A stretch of DNA of 64,000 nucleotides, taken from positions 5,730,951 to 5,794,950 of the forward strand of contig OX637395.1 of assembly GCA_951799425.1 (NCBI GenBank), given 5' to 3'. A program made the translations under genes and the position numbers. The notes beneath the pieces were generated by a model. The model did not search any database. It was not told the origin of the DNA and saw only the letters and a program-made list of their open reading frames with translations. Positions 1-11,081 of this stretch are shown here, in pieces. The DNA comes from Ilex aquifolium (lineage: Eukaryota; Streptophyta; Magnoliopsida; Aquifoliales; Aquifoliaceae). How positions within the stretch are numbered: position 1 is the first letter of the stretch; each line of letters starts with the position of its first letter.

Positions 1-995
1 GGAGCTACTGTGAATATTGTCACACCGTGGATCGCCCAGGCATGTAATGTGTAACGGCCCGCCTCACACCAACACGTTGTGGGAAAAACACGGCGCAACA
101 TATAATAACTTGGCCTGAACCCGCATAAAATGACTAGTGTTTAGCTAACAAGCTCAAACAGATATATATTAAACACAGCTAACGAACTTCAGACTCATAG
201 GTAATATTACATCTCATACACCTACGTAACGCTTATTACAATTTACATGCTTAGCTTAAACAAACTAAGTCAAACTAAACACAATAGGTTGATCAAGTTA
301 GGCTCTACGTCCACGTGACTCGAGTCAATCTGAAAAAGAGGGAAATAACGTAGTGTGTGCATCAACAATTCAGTAGCATCGCTCAATTGCAAAGCACACA
401 AATTTGAAAATAAGTAATTTGACATGATTGGACATCAAAGAAGCAGTTATTTGATACATACATTACTAAAACAATGTCATTTCATGTGAAATAGTAGCAA
501 TTATATAAAATAGTAACGTAACATAGAGTTTAAGAGTTTGGATACAGTGGCACACCATAGAGCATCAACTTATAGACAACTCATGGTCGATACGAACTAT
601 ACGATTCAACCTTTTATGGGACTTGCACCCCAAGGAAGACCAACTGTTTTGGAACTATACACTCTCTAATCACAATTCATCACCCAAGTTCAGAGATCAA
701 CTGGACCGCACATGCATTTACGAACTCAATGAAAACTTCTACGGTTTCAACCTGGAACGTAAACCCACTGTAACTCAATCCTGTGTGCACTTATGTTCAT
801 TCAAAAGGATCCCGAAGTTTCAGTTTCATACGATCAATACAAACTTGGCGCAAAGCGCACATCAAAACTCTAATTGGGTCCGGAGTTCCAAAACATTATG
901 AACCAACCGATCATAATTCATATAACATGTTAAACAATGTAAATAACATATTTGATAGGTTTGAAAGGAGCTCAAAAAATTTCGCCAGTTGCAAC

Positions 996-1563
996 TGTAA
1001 GAGGCAAAAATAAGATTACCTCTAACTGGAATAAAGATTTGATATTTCTGGTAAAGTGAGCTTCTGAACTTGATCTCCAAGTTTTTTTCTCCTGCAAAAC
1101 GAACAAACTGCCCAAGACCGAAGTGCTTCGATCGAAGGCACTCCGATGCTTAAGTCAGTAATGGAATTGAGTAAATTGCAAGAAGACAGGGAGAGTTCAA
1201 CATACATTTCACCTTGGCTCCTTTGGCTTTTTATAGTCCCCTGTTCAGTTAGGGTTTTCATCATTTCCGATTCGAAGTGGTACACCTTCCTCCAATTAGG
1301 CGGCTCTAGTTGGAAAGTTACTGATATCTCTCTAGCAATTCCTCCTTAGCTCTTCATTTGCTGTTTGAAACATCTCGGCCATGATAAAGACCGAGCACTC
1401 CTATTCATTACCGAGCTCTTCGATGCCGAGCTGTTTGATCGTCTTGGTTTCAAACTGCTGATTTAATATACAACTATGCTTTAGTCATGTGACTGGTCTT
1501 GTCTTATTCACATGGAATCATTAAATGCAAGTGTACGTGTCACTTTGGGAGACACCCTCTTCA
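996..1563 (-). repeat. 3' LTR of the Tat element
   Basis: This 568-bp copy is about 95% identical to the sequence at 11082-11708. On the element's strand it starts TGAAGAGGGTG and ends GCCTCTTACA, so it has the usual TG...CA ends. Confidence 0.95.
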
Positions 1564-1580
1564 TTTGCCCCCAGAAAACG
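1564..1580 (-). other. Polypurine tract of the Tat element
   Basis: Read on the element's strand, the sequence directly before the 3' LTR is CTGGGGGCAAA. This is a purine-rich plus-strand primer site in the expected place. Confidence 0.6.
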
Positions 1581-1645
1581 TCTGACAGATGCCTTTTCAC
1601 CTGTTAGTCGTTTTATGTCCTTAATCCCATCATTGCTCACGCCTT

Positions 1646-3766
1646 TTGGAACATCCCCCTTTGTTTTGGCGGCGAGTCCAGTCATTTAAATATAGCCTTT
1701 TAGAATTCCCTCTTTTTATAAACGATTTCTCTTCACCCTTTCTTCACTTTGCCTTCTCAGCTTCAAACTTCTTTATCTTTTCCTCTGTACTTTCTGCACT
1801 TCCTCCATCTTCCCCAATGGCTCCTCTCACGTCTTCAGAAATTCCAGCCTTCAAAATCAAATATAACATTCCAGAGGATATGGACATTCGAGTGGCTGGT
1901 ACCGATGAACCTCTCATCGGAACCAAAGAGAGCATCCCAATCTATACTCGAGCAATCACAGAAGGCGGTGTTCGTTTCCCACTCGACCCCTTGCTCCTTT
2001 GGGTGCTGTCAGCTATGAAGCAGTGCCCCATCCAATGCTGCCCAAATTTCTTCAGAATAGTAATGGGTGTAGCTGCTTTAAACAAGCTTATGAACTTGAG
2101 TTTAGGACTGTAGGAGATCCTGTACTGCTACATCCTTAAACCGGCTGGGGATAACTTCTACCTTGCAGTGAGAAAGAAGGACCGTTACCTGGTGACTCAT
2201 CTCCCAGATTATAACAAGGGTCATGAAAACGACATCGTCTTTGTTTCTGGAAATTGGGAGTATGCTGCTGGTGCTGTTCCATCATATCGCTGCCCTTACG
2301 AAGAAGGCGCACTAGGTATCTGTATTTTTTACTCGTCCAGATTAGATTGTTTATCTATTTTTGACAAACTTTCTTTTGTACGCAGGCGAGACTGTGAAGG
2401 GCAGAATTCCTGAGTCGTCTGTGAAAATGGATAAACTTAGAAGAGTCTGGGGCTACAACGATTCTCTTTTCTGCCGAGCAGCTCACACCTTACTCGGGTA
2501 CACGCCGACCTACACGTCCTTCATAGCAGGACTGAATCGTCCCAATGCTACTCTCGCCGTGGATCGGGAGGCCATTCAGACTGTTCGGGAGCAGACACCT
2601 CGATCTCGTAAGAGGTCTTCACTTGCCAGTTCGGGAAGAAGAACAGTGAAGAACTTCCTAGACTTTTTATCAACTGTTGAGCCAACCCCGACAACCGAGC
2701 CGACTCTACCAACACCTTCAGTGCCTTTAATTCCTGTTTGTGAAGAGGAGCCTGCCGCCGAGGTTCCTGTCGAAACTGTTCCTCCCAAGCCCAATGATGC
2801 AATTCCGCCTGTCAGCGACCCAGCAGATCGAGTCGCCGAAACTTCAATTCCCGTTGAATTAGATCCTCCAGATTTTGCTCATTCTCCCGATCATCAGGAT
2901 GATTCAGTTTTTGAGCTTGCCGAAGACCCTGCCCCAAAAAGGCAAAAAATTGCAGAGTCTGAGGCAAGCCTTTCTCCTAAGCCTGCCAATCCTTCTTTCC
3001 GACCTGTCCTTAAGGCCAAAAGGAGAGAGATCACAGTAAAAGATTCTGCAATCGAAGACTTCAATGTTGCAGTGGGGATTGCCAGATGAGTTATCTTGTC
3101 TCGGGACTTGGCTATGAACGAGGCTCTTACTGATGATGAAATGTCCCGCCAAGCTATTCAGCGCATGGTCTTGGTATCCATCTTACATTTTCTTCCTTTT
3201 CTTTGCAATTTGTTGAAATATGTCTTTAAGTTTTTTCTTTTTTCTTCTATTTGATGGGTCTTCAAAAAGTTCACGAGGTAGGGGCTAGGATAGCCAGAAA
3301 AGATAAAGTTATGAAGGACGCTATCCACGCCCGAGTCTCTGCCCTGGCCAAGAAAGAGTCTATGGATGAAGAGTTTGCCAAGATCTGTGAAGAAGCCAAG
3401 GTTCTGCAGGCTCAAAATCAAAGCCTGACTGAGGAGAACCAAAAGTTTCAGACAGAGATTGGGAAACTGAGGGATTTTGAGCATGAGGTGAATGTAGAGC
3501 TCTCCCAATCCCAGGTTGATTATACAAGTTTTCTTGAGGAGTTTGATCAATACCAGGCTGAGGTAAAGGAGCGAGAAGATGCTGCTTATGAAGAAGGTAT
3601 TGAGAAGGCGGAAAACGACTTAGCCCTGCAAGTTCCAGACTTAGAGAAAGCATTTTTCAGCAAGGGCTGGCATGCTACCCTGACAGCCGCTGGGGTTCCC
3701 TCATCTTCCGAGCTCTTCTCTCGCCATTCCCTTCCTAGCTCCTCACAGCCTCCTGAAAACACTTAG
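1646..3766 (+). pseudogene. Antisense ORF region (aORF) of the Tat element, broken
   Basis: Several adjacent ORFs run opposite to gag-pol between the 3' repeat region and the 3' LTR, at about 1646-2113, 2168-2413, 2361-3089 and 3251-3766. The first part is globular; the middle is rich in Pro, Glu and Thr (about 2650-2900); the last (171 aa) is a strongly charged Glu/Lys/Gln coiled coil. Antisense extra ORFs in this position are known from several Tat-lineage families. Their function is not established. The nearby LTR end lies upstream of this ORF region on its own strand and could act as an antisense promoter, which is inference. Confidence 0.7.
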
Positions 3767-3864
3767 AAAACTTTTTGCAACTTTTGATGTTGTAATCTTT
3801 TGAAATGTTGTAATCTTTTGAAGTTTAAATGAAAGCAACACTTCGGTTTTAGAGATCTTTGCTT

Positions 3865-4545
3865 GGCCCCTGTTCAAAGAGCTTGGTTTCTCAAAACACG
3901 TAGAAATAATTCAAGCTCTTGAAGTTATTCCCTTAACTCGGCCTTTTTAAAGAGTTCGGTCTCTCAACAGAGACCTTTAAACATTTAGAAATAACTCACT
4001 CTTGAAGTTATGGCCTTAGTTCGGCCCTTCTTCGAAGAACTCGATCTCTCAACAGAGACCTTTAAACACTTTAAAAATTATTTAAAAACTTTAAAAATTA
4101 CTTAAAAACTCGGTCTCTCAACAGAGACCTTTAAACACTTTAAAAATTACTCTCTTGAAGTTATGGCCTGAGTTCGGCCCTTCTTCGAAGAGCTCGGTCT
4201 CTCAACAGAGACCTTTAAACACTTAGAAATTTCTCACTCTTGAAGTTATGGCCCGAGTTCGGCCCTTCTTTGAAGAGCTCGGTCTCTCAACAGAGACCTT
4301 TAAAAACTTAGAAATTTCTCACTCTTGAAGTTATGGCCTGAGTTTGGCTTTTCTTCGAAGAGCTCGGTCTCTCAACAGAGACTTTTAACACTTATAAATT
4401 TCTCACTCTTGAAGTTATGGCCCGAGTTCGGCCCTTTTTCGAAGAGCTCGGTCTCTCAACAGAGACCTTTAAAAACTTAGAAATTTCTCACTCTTGAAGT
4501 TATGGCCTGAGTTCGGCCCTTCTTCAAAGAGCTCGGTCATCAAGT
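3865..4545. repeat. Tandem repeat array (~85-bp unit, about 8 copies) in the 3' region of the Tat element
   Basis: The unit recurs with starts near 3885, 3958, 4043, 4112, 4196, 4281, 4366 and 4450. Later units are spaced 84-85 bp; earlier ones are shorter or diverged. Each unit carries an 18-bp hairpin, GGTCTCTCAACAGAGACC (7-bp perfect stem, CAAC loop), plus the words TTGAAGTTATGGCC and GAGTTCGGCCC. It lies between the integrase end and the antisense ORF, the hypervariable 3' zone known in this lineage as a seed for satellite repeats. Confidence 0.92.
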
Positions 4546-4890
4546 AGAGTTAATCTTTGATCCTCTAGGCATTTTCAGGAATTATTTCTACTCCGCACCG
4601 ATCCGCCGATCTAATCGGACTCAAATCCATCCCTAATCAGCATACATCGCCATGCCTAGCTGAGGGCCTGGACCCGATCGGGTGGTTGCGCCTGATTTAA
4701 GTTTATACTTCTATCAGGATTTTTAGCCCTCTTGCCTTGGCAGTGGGATGTTTTAAGAATAAAAACAGAGATGTATCAAGAAATCTTTTGTTCATCGGTA
4801 CATCAGCTGGTAATTGCTCTGAACTTTCAAGATAAGGGGTACCCTTGTGTTTCCGAAGGTACTTCGGAGTTCTATTTAAAAAGGTACTCT

Positions 4891-6399
4891 TTAGAAATAG
4901 AACTTCCTCAGGTTAGCAGAATTCCAAGGGCGTGGCACCGTTTTATGGTCCAAAGTCTCGAGTTCATAATATCCACTGCCCCCGACTCGGACTACTCTGT
5001 ATGGACCCTCCCAATTTGCTCCAAGCTTTCCATGTGCTAGGTTCTTAGCCGATTCCAGTACACGCCTAAGGACCAAGTCTCCTTGTGCGAAGGACCGCAT
5101 ATTAACTTTCTTGTTGTAAGCTCGGGACATTTGTTGCCGATAATAGGCCATCCTGATTGCTGCTTGTTCTCTCTTTTCTTCTACCAGGTCAAGGTCTCGA
5201 ATGACGACGGTTTCGTTAACGTTGCTTTCAACGAGCTCGATTCTTAAGGTAGGCAAACCGAACTCTAATGGAATTACTGCCTCCATCCCATTGGCCAGAG
5301 CGAACGGTGTTTCCCCAGTTGAACGCTGAGGTGTGGTTCGCTACGTCCACAGAACACTCGGTAACTCTTCCACCCACCTTCCTTTGGCATCCTCCAGTCT
5401 CTTCGTAATACCATCCAGTATTATTTTGTTGGAAATTTCTGCTTGTCCATTACTCTGAGGATAAGCCGGGGTCGAATAGCGATTCCGAATTCCATACTGT
5501 TGGCAGAAAGTTTTGAAGGGGCCACTATCAAACTGAGTCCCATTATCAGAGATGAGTGCATTAGGGATTCCAAACCTGGTGATAATGTTTCTCCAGACGA
5601 ACTTCCTCGTATCAATATCCCTGATGAGAGCTAGGGGCTCGGCTTCTACCCACTTTGAGAAATAATCAGTTGCAACGAGGAGGAACTTTTTATTGCCAGA
5701 GGCCCGAGGTAACGGTCCCACAATATCTAGCCCCCATTGCGCAAATGGCCATGGGCTCGCCAATGGAAGCAATTCTTGGGATGATTTTCTTGGTATCGGT
5801 GAAAATCTCTGACACTTCTCACACCGCCTGACATACTGTTGGGCATCTTTCTGCATGTAGGGCCACCAGAACCCCTGGGAAATGGCTCGGTGCGCCAGAG
5901 ATCTTCCACCAGTATGGGCGCCGCAAGTTCCCTCGTGAATTTCAAACAAAATATTGGGCACCAATTTGGGATGTACACACTTCAAGTAGGGGCCTCCGAA
6001 TGAGCGTCGGTAGAGCTCATCCTTTGAAGATAACCAGAACCGAGCCGCCTTCAGTCGCATTTTATGGGCTTCTTTCTTGTCTTCAGGCAAGGCCCCATTC
6101 TTTAAAAAGGCGATGATCCCATCCATCCAACTCAGCTCTAGTTCTCCAGACAAGATTTCGTCTGGACTTTGAGTCACAATGCTTGGCTGCTGTAAGAATT
6201 CAATAGTGACTGTCCTTTCGGTTTTCTGATCGATTGCGGATGCTAATGAGGCCAAAGCGTCAGCATAGGCGTTTTTTGCTCTACCGACCTGCTGAATTGA
6301 AAAATCTGGTATCCGCCTCAACTCTTTTTCTGCTACAGCATGGTATGCCACCATCCTCTCATCTTTAGCCATGTACTCTCCTATTATCTGGTTCACCAC
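4891..6399 (-). pseudogene. Integrase region of the Tat element
   Basis: ORFs at 5341-6399 and 4891-5286 encode the integrase. The zinc-binding part carries an H-H-C-C pattern ending in RRCEKCQRF. It is followed by the catalytic core with WGLDIVGPLP, a VATDYFSKWVEAEPL block and ISDNGTQFDS, containing the first two acidic catalytic residues, and the C-terminal domain with GDLVLRRV and WEGPYRV. No chromodomain is seen, which fits the Tat branch rather than chromoviruses. It belongs to the broken element. Confidence 0.9.
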
Positions 6400-6420
6400 A
6401 AGTTGTGAATCAGAAAATAT

Positions 6421-6765
6421 TTAGAGCTTGGTTACGCCTAATTCGGTTGCGAGCTTTACTCCGACTATTAAGGCTTCATACTCTGCTTCATTATTCGAGG
6501 CTTCGAACCCGAGTCTGATGGTCTTCTCCAAGATACAACCTTCCGGACTTTCCAGTATGAGGCCGATGACTGCCCCCTTCTGATTGGAAGATCCGTCAAC
6601 AAACAGACTCCATTTGCCACTGAGCTCTAACTTTTCAGTCCCATCACCTTGGTCGGTCATTCCCAAACTGCGCTTTTGTTGAAACTCAGCAATAAAATCC
6701 GCCACTACCTGCCCTTTGATTGCGGTTCTAGGTTCGAACACAATATCAAACTCCCCGACCTCCAC
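6421..6765 (-). pseudogene. Second (plant/archaeal-type) RNase H domain of the Tat element
   Basis: The ORF carries LFVDGSSNQKGAVIG, then FEASNNEAEYEALIVGVKLA. These hold the Asp and Glu catalytic positions of an RNase H resembling the plant/archaeal type. It lies between the ordinary gypsy RNase H (6853-7362) and the integrase. A doubled RNase H is characteristic of the Tat lineage. Confidence 0.85.
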
Positions 6766-6852
6766 AGCCTACTTGGCAATGCGTCCCGATAGGTCGGCCT
6801 TCTGAAAGAGAGTTTTTAGGGGCTGGTCTGTCAGTACTACAATTTGGGGCGC

Positions 6853-8122
6853 CTAGAAGTAGTGACTTAACTTCCTATCCGAACCGACCAAGGCAAGAGC
6901 CAGTTTCTCTAACGGAGTGTACCTTGACTCGGCATCCAAGAGCATTTTGCTCACATAATACACAGACCTTAATTTTGCTTGATATTTTCTCATCAGCGCT
7001 CCACTTACTGCGTACTCGGATACGGCTAAGTAGAGGAAGAGACGTTCCTCGGGTAATGGAGTTATAAGGATTGGTGGGGAGGCCAAGTATGCTTTTAGAC
7101 TTGAAAATGCCTCCTTGCACTCATGACTCCAAAGTGCTCCTTTCTTTCCTTTGATTGATTGGAAAAAAGGTCTGCACTTATCTGAGGCTCGGGATATGAA
7201 CCATCCGAGCGCAGCTGTCATTCCGGTTAGTCTTTGTACCTCTTTTACGGTCCGAGGTGATTGTAGCTTTGCAATGGCCTTTACTTGATCGGGGTTCACC
7301 TCAATACCTCGGTGTGTGACCAGAAAACCAAGGAACTTCCCTGAATGCACACTTCGAGGCATTTAACTTCATTTTATACTTCCGAAGCACGTCGAATGTG
7401 CTTCTCAGATCGGAACAGTGATTGGTGGCCCTTCGACTTTTAACCACCATGTCATCAATGTAGACTTCCATGGTGCTGCCTAGCATGTGTGAGAACATCT
7501 TCGTCACCAACCTCTGATACGTTGCTCTGACGTTTTTTAACCCAAACGGCATTACTTTGTAGCAGTAAGTCCCTTCCGGTGTTATAAATGCAGTCTTTTC
7601 CTGGTCCTGCTCGGCAAGGGGGATCTGGTGATATCCTCTATAGGCGTCTAAGAAGCTCATTTGTTCATGACCGGCTATTGCATTGACCAATTGATCTATC
7701 TTGGGAAGGGAAATGCTGTCTTTGGGACATGCTTTGTTGAGGTCGTTGAAGTCAACACAGACTCTCCACTTCCCATTTTTCTTCTTCACTACTATGGTGT
7801 TTGACAGCCAGGTCGGGTATTGTACTTCCTTGATGGTTTGGGACTCCAACAATCGTGTCACTTCCTCTTTTACTACTTCCTTGTGTTGGGGTGCCGACCT
7901 CCTGAGTTTCTGTTTGACTGGCTTGAAGCTAGGGTCAACATTCAATTGGTGACATGCCACTTCGGACGGTACGCCAGGCATATCACTCGTGCTCCAAGCG
8001 AAGACGTCGACATACTCCCTGAGTAGCGTGACAAGTTCGCTTTGTTGTTCGTGTTTGAGAGATGTTCCCAGCAAAAAGTACTTGTCCTGATCTCTATCCT
8101 TGTCTAAAGGTACTTTAGACAA
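6853..8122 (-). pseudogene. Reverse transcriptase and first RNase H region of the Tat element
   Basis: The ORF at 7301-8122 has the gypsy RT blocks: WLSNTIVVKKKNGKWRVCVD, the SLPKIDQLV block, MPFGLKN and the catalytic YIDDMVVKS. The ORF at 6853-7362 continues with the RT connection and the RT-linked RNase H ([20 protein letters not shown]). This is standard Ty3/gypsy pol, in broken form. Confidence 0.93.
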
Positions 8123-8230
8123 GTCTTCTACTGATCGGTCGGTAACTTCTTTCTCTGTGCCTAAAGGTCCTTTAGGACTTTTCGTGACAGTTCGGTCGGT
8201 AGAATCAACCGAGCTGTCGAGGATTAGTTG

Positions 8231-10354
8231 CTATTTAGCCTCCTCAGCTACTGAGCTCCTCTCTCGAATCTCCATTCCATCTCTGGCTTTGACCGAGGCC
8301 AGTAAGCAAGTTCGAGAACTCACTTGGTTTCCTCTAATGTTGACTATTCTCTCAGGTGAAGGGAATCTCAGCATCTGGTGGTACGTTGATGGCACCGCCT
8401 TCATCTTATGTAGCCAAGACCGCCCCATAATGGCATTATATGCCGAAACCGTATCCAGCACCAGAAACTCGGTCATGACGCCGACAGGTTCAGTCTTCAC
8501 GGGATGTGTGATCCTCCCCATAGGAAGAACTGTTTTTTCACTGAAGCCGATTAATGGAGTATTAGAGGATTTAAGATCCTCCTGCCTGAGTTCGAGCTTC
8601 TCGAAGAGGTTCATATACATAATTTTCGAGGAACTCCCTGGATCAATCAGTACTCTTTTTACATCGTAATTAGCAATTCGAAGCGTTACAACCAACGCAT
8701 TGTTATGCTGCTGATGCACCCTGACCAGGTCCTGCCCGGTAAAACAAATGGCTTCGGTTGATTCTTCTACCTTAATCCTTTTGCTCCTCACCTCTGGGGT
8801 CAGACGCAATTGATAAACTTCTCTTTCTTTCGCGGCTCTCTGAATATATGCCCTAGCAACATTATTTGTTGTCATTTGTGGATTTGTTGTGGCATGGATC
8901 ACATTTATTACACCTACTGCTGTGGACTGATCCCCGCGTGGCTCGACTCTTCCTCCATCGGTCCTAGTTCCATCCTCAATAAACTCGGCAAGATGCCCTG
9001 CCTGAACCAGCTCCTCCAAATGCTGCTTCAAAGATCGGCAATTTTCAATCATGTGACCTACATCCCGATGATAAGAGCACCTGAAATTAGGATTCCTTTT
9101 TGAAGAATCCCCTGTTAACTTATTGGGCCATTTGAAATATGGCTTTCCCTTGATCTGAGTCAATATCTTATATATCGGCTCTTTAAACAGTGTGTTTACC
9201 CCAATGAAAGGAGACTTAAGGGGAAAACCTTCTTTTTCTTTCTTTCGACCTTCTTTTTTGTTCGGCTCGGTCTGCTTATCTCGGGTAAACTGCTTCCTGG
9301 TGGGTTGTTCCTTCCCCAAGTCTCTGGATAAATCATCATCCACCTTTGCGTACTTCTCGATCCTTGCCATTAACTCCTCTGAGTCTATGGCAGGTCTTCT
9401 AGTGAGAAATTGATATAAAGGATTCTTTTTTGGCAACCCAATTATGAAGGACGCCACAGCTATTTCGGGGTTACAAGCTTCAATTTCATTCATCGTTTCC
9501 CAATAACGATGAGCGTACTCCCTCAGAGTTTCATTGCCCCTCTTTCTTTGTGTAAGTAGAGCCCCAACGTCTTTTGGCTGCTTACTACTTGTAATGAACC
9601 GAGTCATAAATTGCTCGGCTAACTGGGACTATCCGTCCACCGATCCCTTTGGTAAATTGTCAAACCACTTCATCGCCGACTCCTCCAGACTACTGGGGAA
9701 GATGGTGCAAAGCAACGGTTCATTCCTTCGATGAATGGTCATCAACTGCCTGTAGTGTCTGATGTGGGAGGCCGGATCGGTCCTTCCATCATAAAGCTTG
9801 AAGTTTGGGACGGTGAATTTACTCGGGATTCTTCCCGTTCAATCCACCTGGTGAATGATGACGATTCCGAACCGTCGTTATATTCTCTGGTCTCTCTTCT
9901 GGCTAGGTCCCTAGCCGATTTTTGCTCTGGTATTCTCAAGCGATTGTTGAGCTCTTCGGTAATGAACTGCTTCCAGGAATCCTCCTTTTGTCCCTTGGGT
10001 CTTTTTTGTTTGTACTCAACTTCCTTGGCATTTTCTTTTCTGACTCTGCCAGGATTCTCCCGTCGGCAGGCCTTGTTTCCCTCCTCCCTTTTGGTCATTT
10101 CTTTCAGTCTAGCTTTTAACTCCTCGTTCTCCTTCATCAAGTCTTTCTCTCTGGCATAGGATTTCTTAAATAACTTATCATGGGCGTCGAGTCGATCCCG
10201 CAAAGACTGGACCAACTTTGCCAGCGGGTGGCTTTCCCCCTCGGCACGGAGGGATTCGCCATGGTCATCATTTTGCCGACCCTGCTGTTTACATGGTTTG
10301 AAACTTGCTGAGGACAACTTGTCTTCCTCAGGGAGTTTAGATGGGCTTTTGTCT
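8231..10354 (-). pseudogene. Gag and protease region of the Tat element
   Basis: The upstream gag part (ORF 9742-10464) is charged and coiled-coil-like. The following ORF (8231-9607) has a retrotransposon gag core (RFITSSKQPKDVGALLTQRK and EYAHRYWETMNEIE). It also has a zinc-knuckle-like C/H segment (CSYHRDVGHMIENC) and an aspartic protease-like site (RVLIDPGSSSKIMY, a D-x-G-S-S variant). Gag packages RNA; the protease processes Gag-Pol. Broken, as part of the fossil element. Confidence 0.88.
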
Positions 10355-10375
10355 ACACGCACCCTATCGTCGCTA

Positions 10376-10919
10376 ACCTTGATGAAATCAGCTTCACGCC
10401 AGATGCTTTTGATGCCAGGCAGCCTCTGCCGAAGGCCATAGAGGAAGCCGGACGTTCGGGTCATACGACAGCAGAATCCCGACCTGCTTGGCGGCCTTCA
10501 TGGCAGCCATGTGAGTAGATTTGCATGGCTCGGTTATCAGGCTTATGGAACCATAATGGAAGATCTTGGCCTGCTTGATCAGGCCAATGTTCAGCTCCGA
10601 TTCCTTCAGCAGCATGTCCGCGCTAGGGTTCCAGTAAAACATGAATTCCCTTTCTCCATTGCTCTTGAGAGTAACAAATGCCAATGCGGTTCTCGCATGC
10701 TGATCGAACAACACTCCATCGGTGTTCACCCTGTTCTTCTTCAAGATATCCACCAACATTCGCCCAAACTCGTCTTCTCCAACCTTGCTGATGAACACAG
10801 AGTTACCACTGAGCTTGGTAATGGCGCAAGCAACATTAGCGGGTGCACCAACCAGGGCCTTAAGGGACACCTCACTTTTGTGGACAGAAGAGGACATAGA
10901 TAGGCTTGGGTTTGACCAC
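10376..10919 (-). pseudogene. Captured fragment of a plant fructokinase gene inside the Tat element
   Basis: Conceptual translation gives unmistakable plant fructokinase (pfkB/ribokinase family) words: [74 protein letters not shown] and, near the far end, [14 protein letters not shown]. Fructokinase phosphorylates fructose in the cytosol or plastid. Only the middle of the protein (about 160 of roughly 330 residues) is present. It has no introns, no C-terminal GAGD catalytic motif and no intact frame, so it is a dead fragment. It lies between the PBS and gag on the same strand as gag, flanked by 21-bp near-identical direct repeats (10355-10375 and 10920-10940). Lack of introns suggests capture from an mRNA. 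Confidence 0.88.
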
Positions 10920-11060
10920 ACACGCACCTTATCGTCGCTATCGGATGGAAGCGACACGCGGTAATCTGGAACAGAATCCCCCAAGGCGAAACTGCCAATA
11001 GGAGATCCGATGGCACTTCTCAATCTCGACATTGGCTTTTTGCTCTGATTGAAAAGATTT

Positions 11061-11077
11061 TCCCACAGACGGCGCCA
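11061..11077 (-). other. Primer-binding site of the Tat element
   Basis: On the element's strand, TGGCGCCGTCTGTGGG follows the 5' LTR after a few bases. It begins with TGG, as required to pair with a tRNA CCA end. This form is common in Tat-lineage elements. The exact tRNA was not determined. Confidence 0.75.
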
Positions 11078-11081
11078 AAAA

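Noticed and set aside
1-49. Upstream malic enzyme exon at the left edge
   Set aside because: No frame gives the expected residues before VLIANIEEYAP, and no donor site is present in the 49 bp.
1022-1349. ORFs in both LTR copies (also 11020-11482)
   Set aside because: They lie in non-coding LTR sequence, repeat at both ends, and have no protein resemblance.
3865-4545. CRISPR-like array of repeats with palindromes
   Set aside because: The units are contiguous 85-bp tandem repeats without unique spacers, in a plant retrotransposon.
9731-10159. Plus-strand ORFs opposite gag (also 8100-8669)
   Set aside because: They are antisense shadows of the gag/protease frame, unlike the separate antisense ORF region at 1646-3766.
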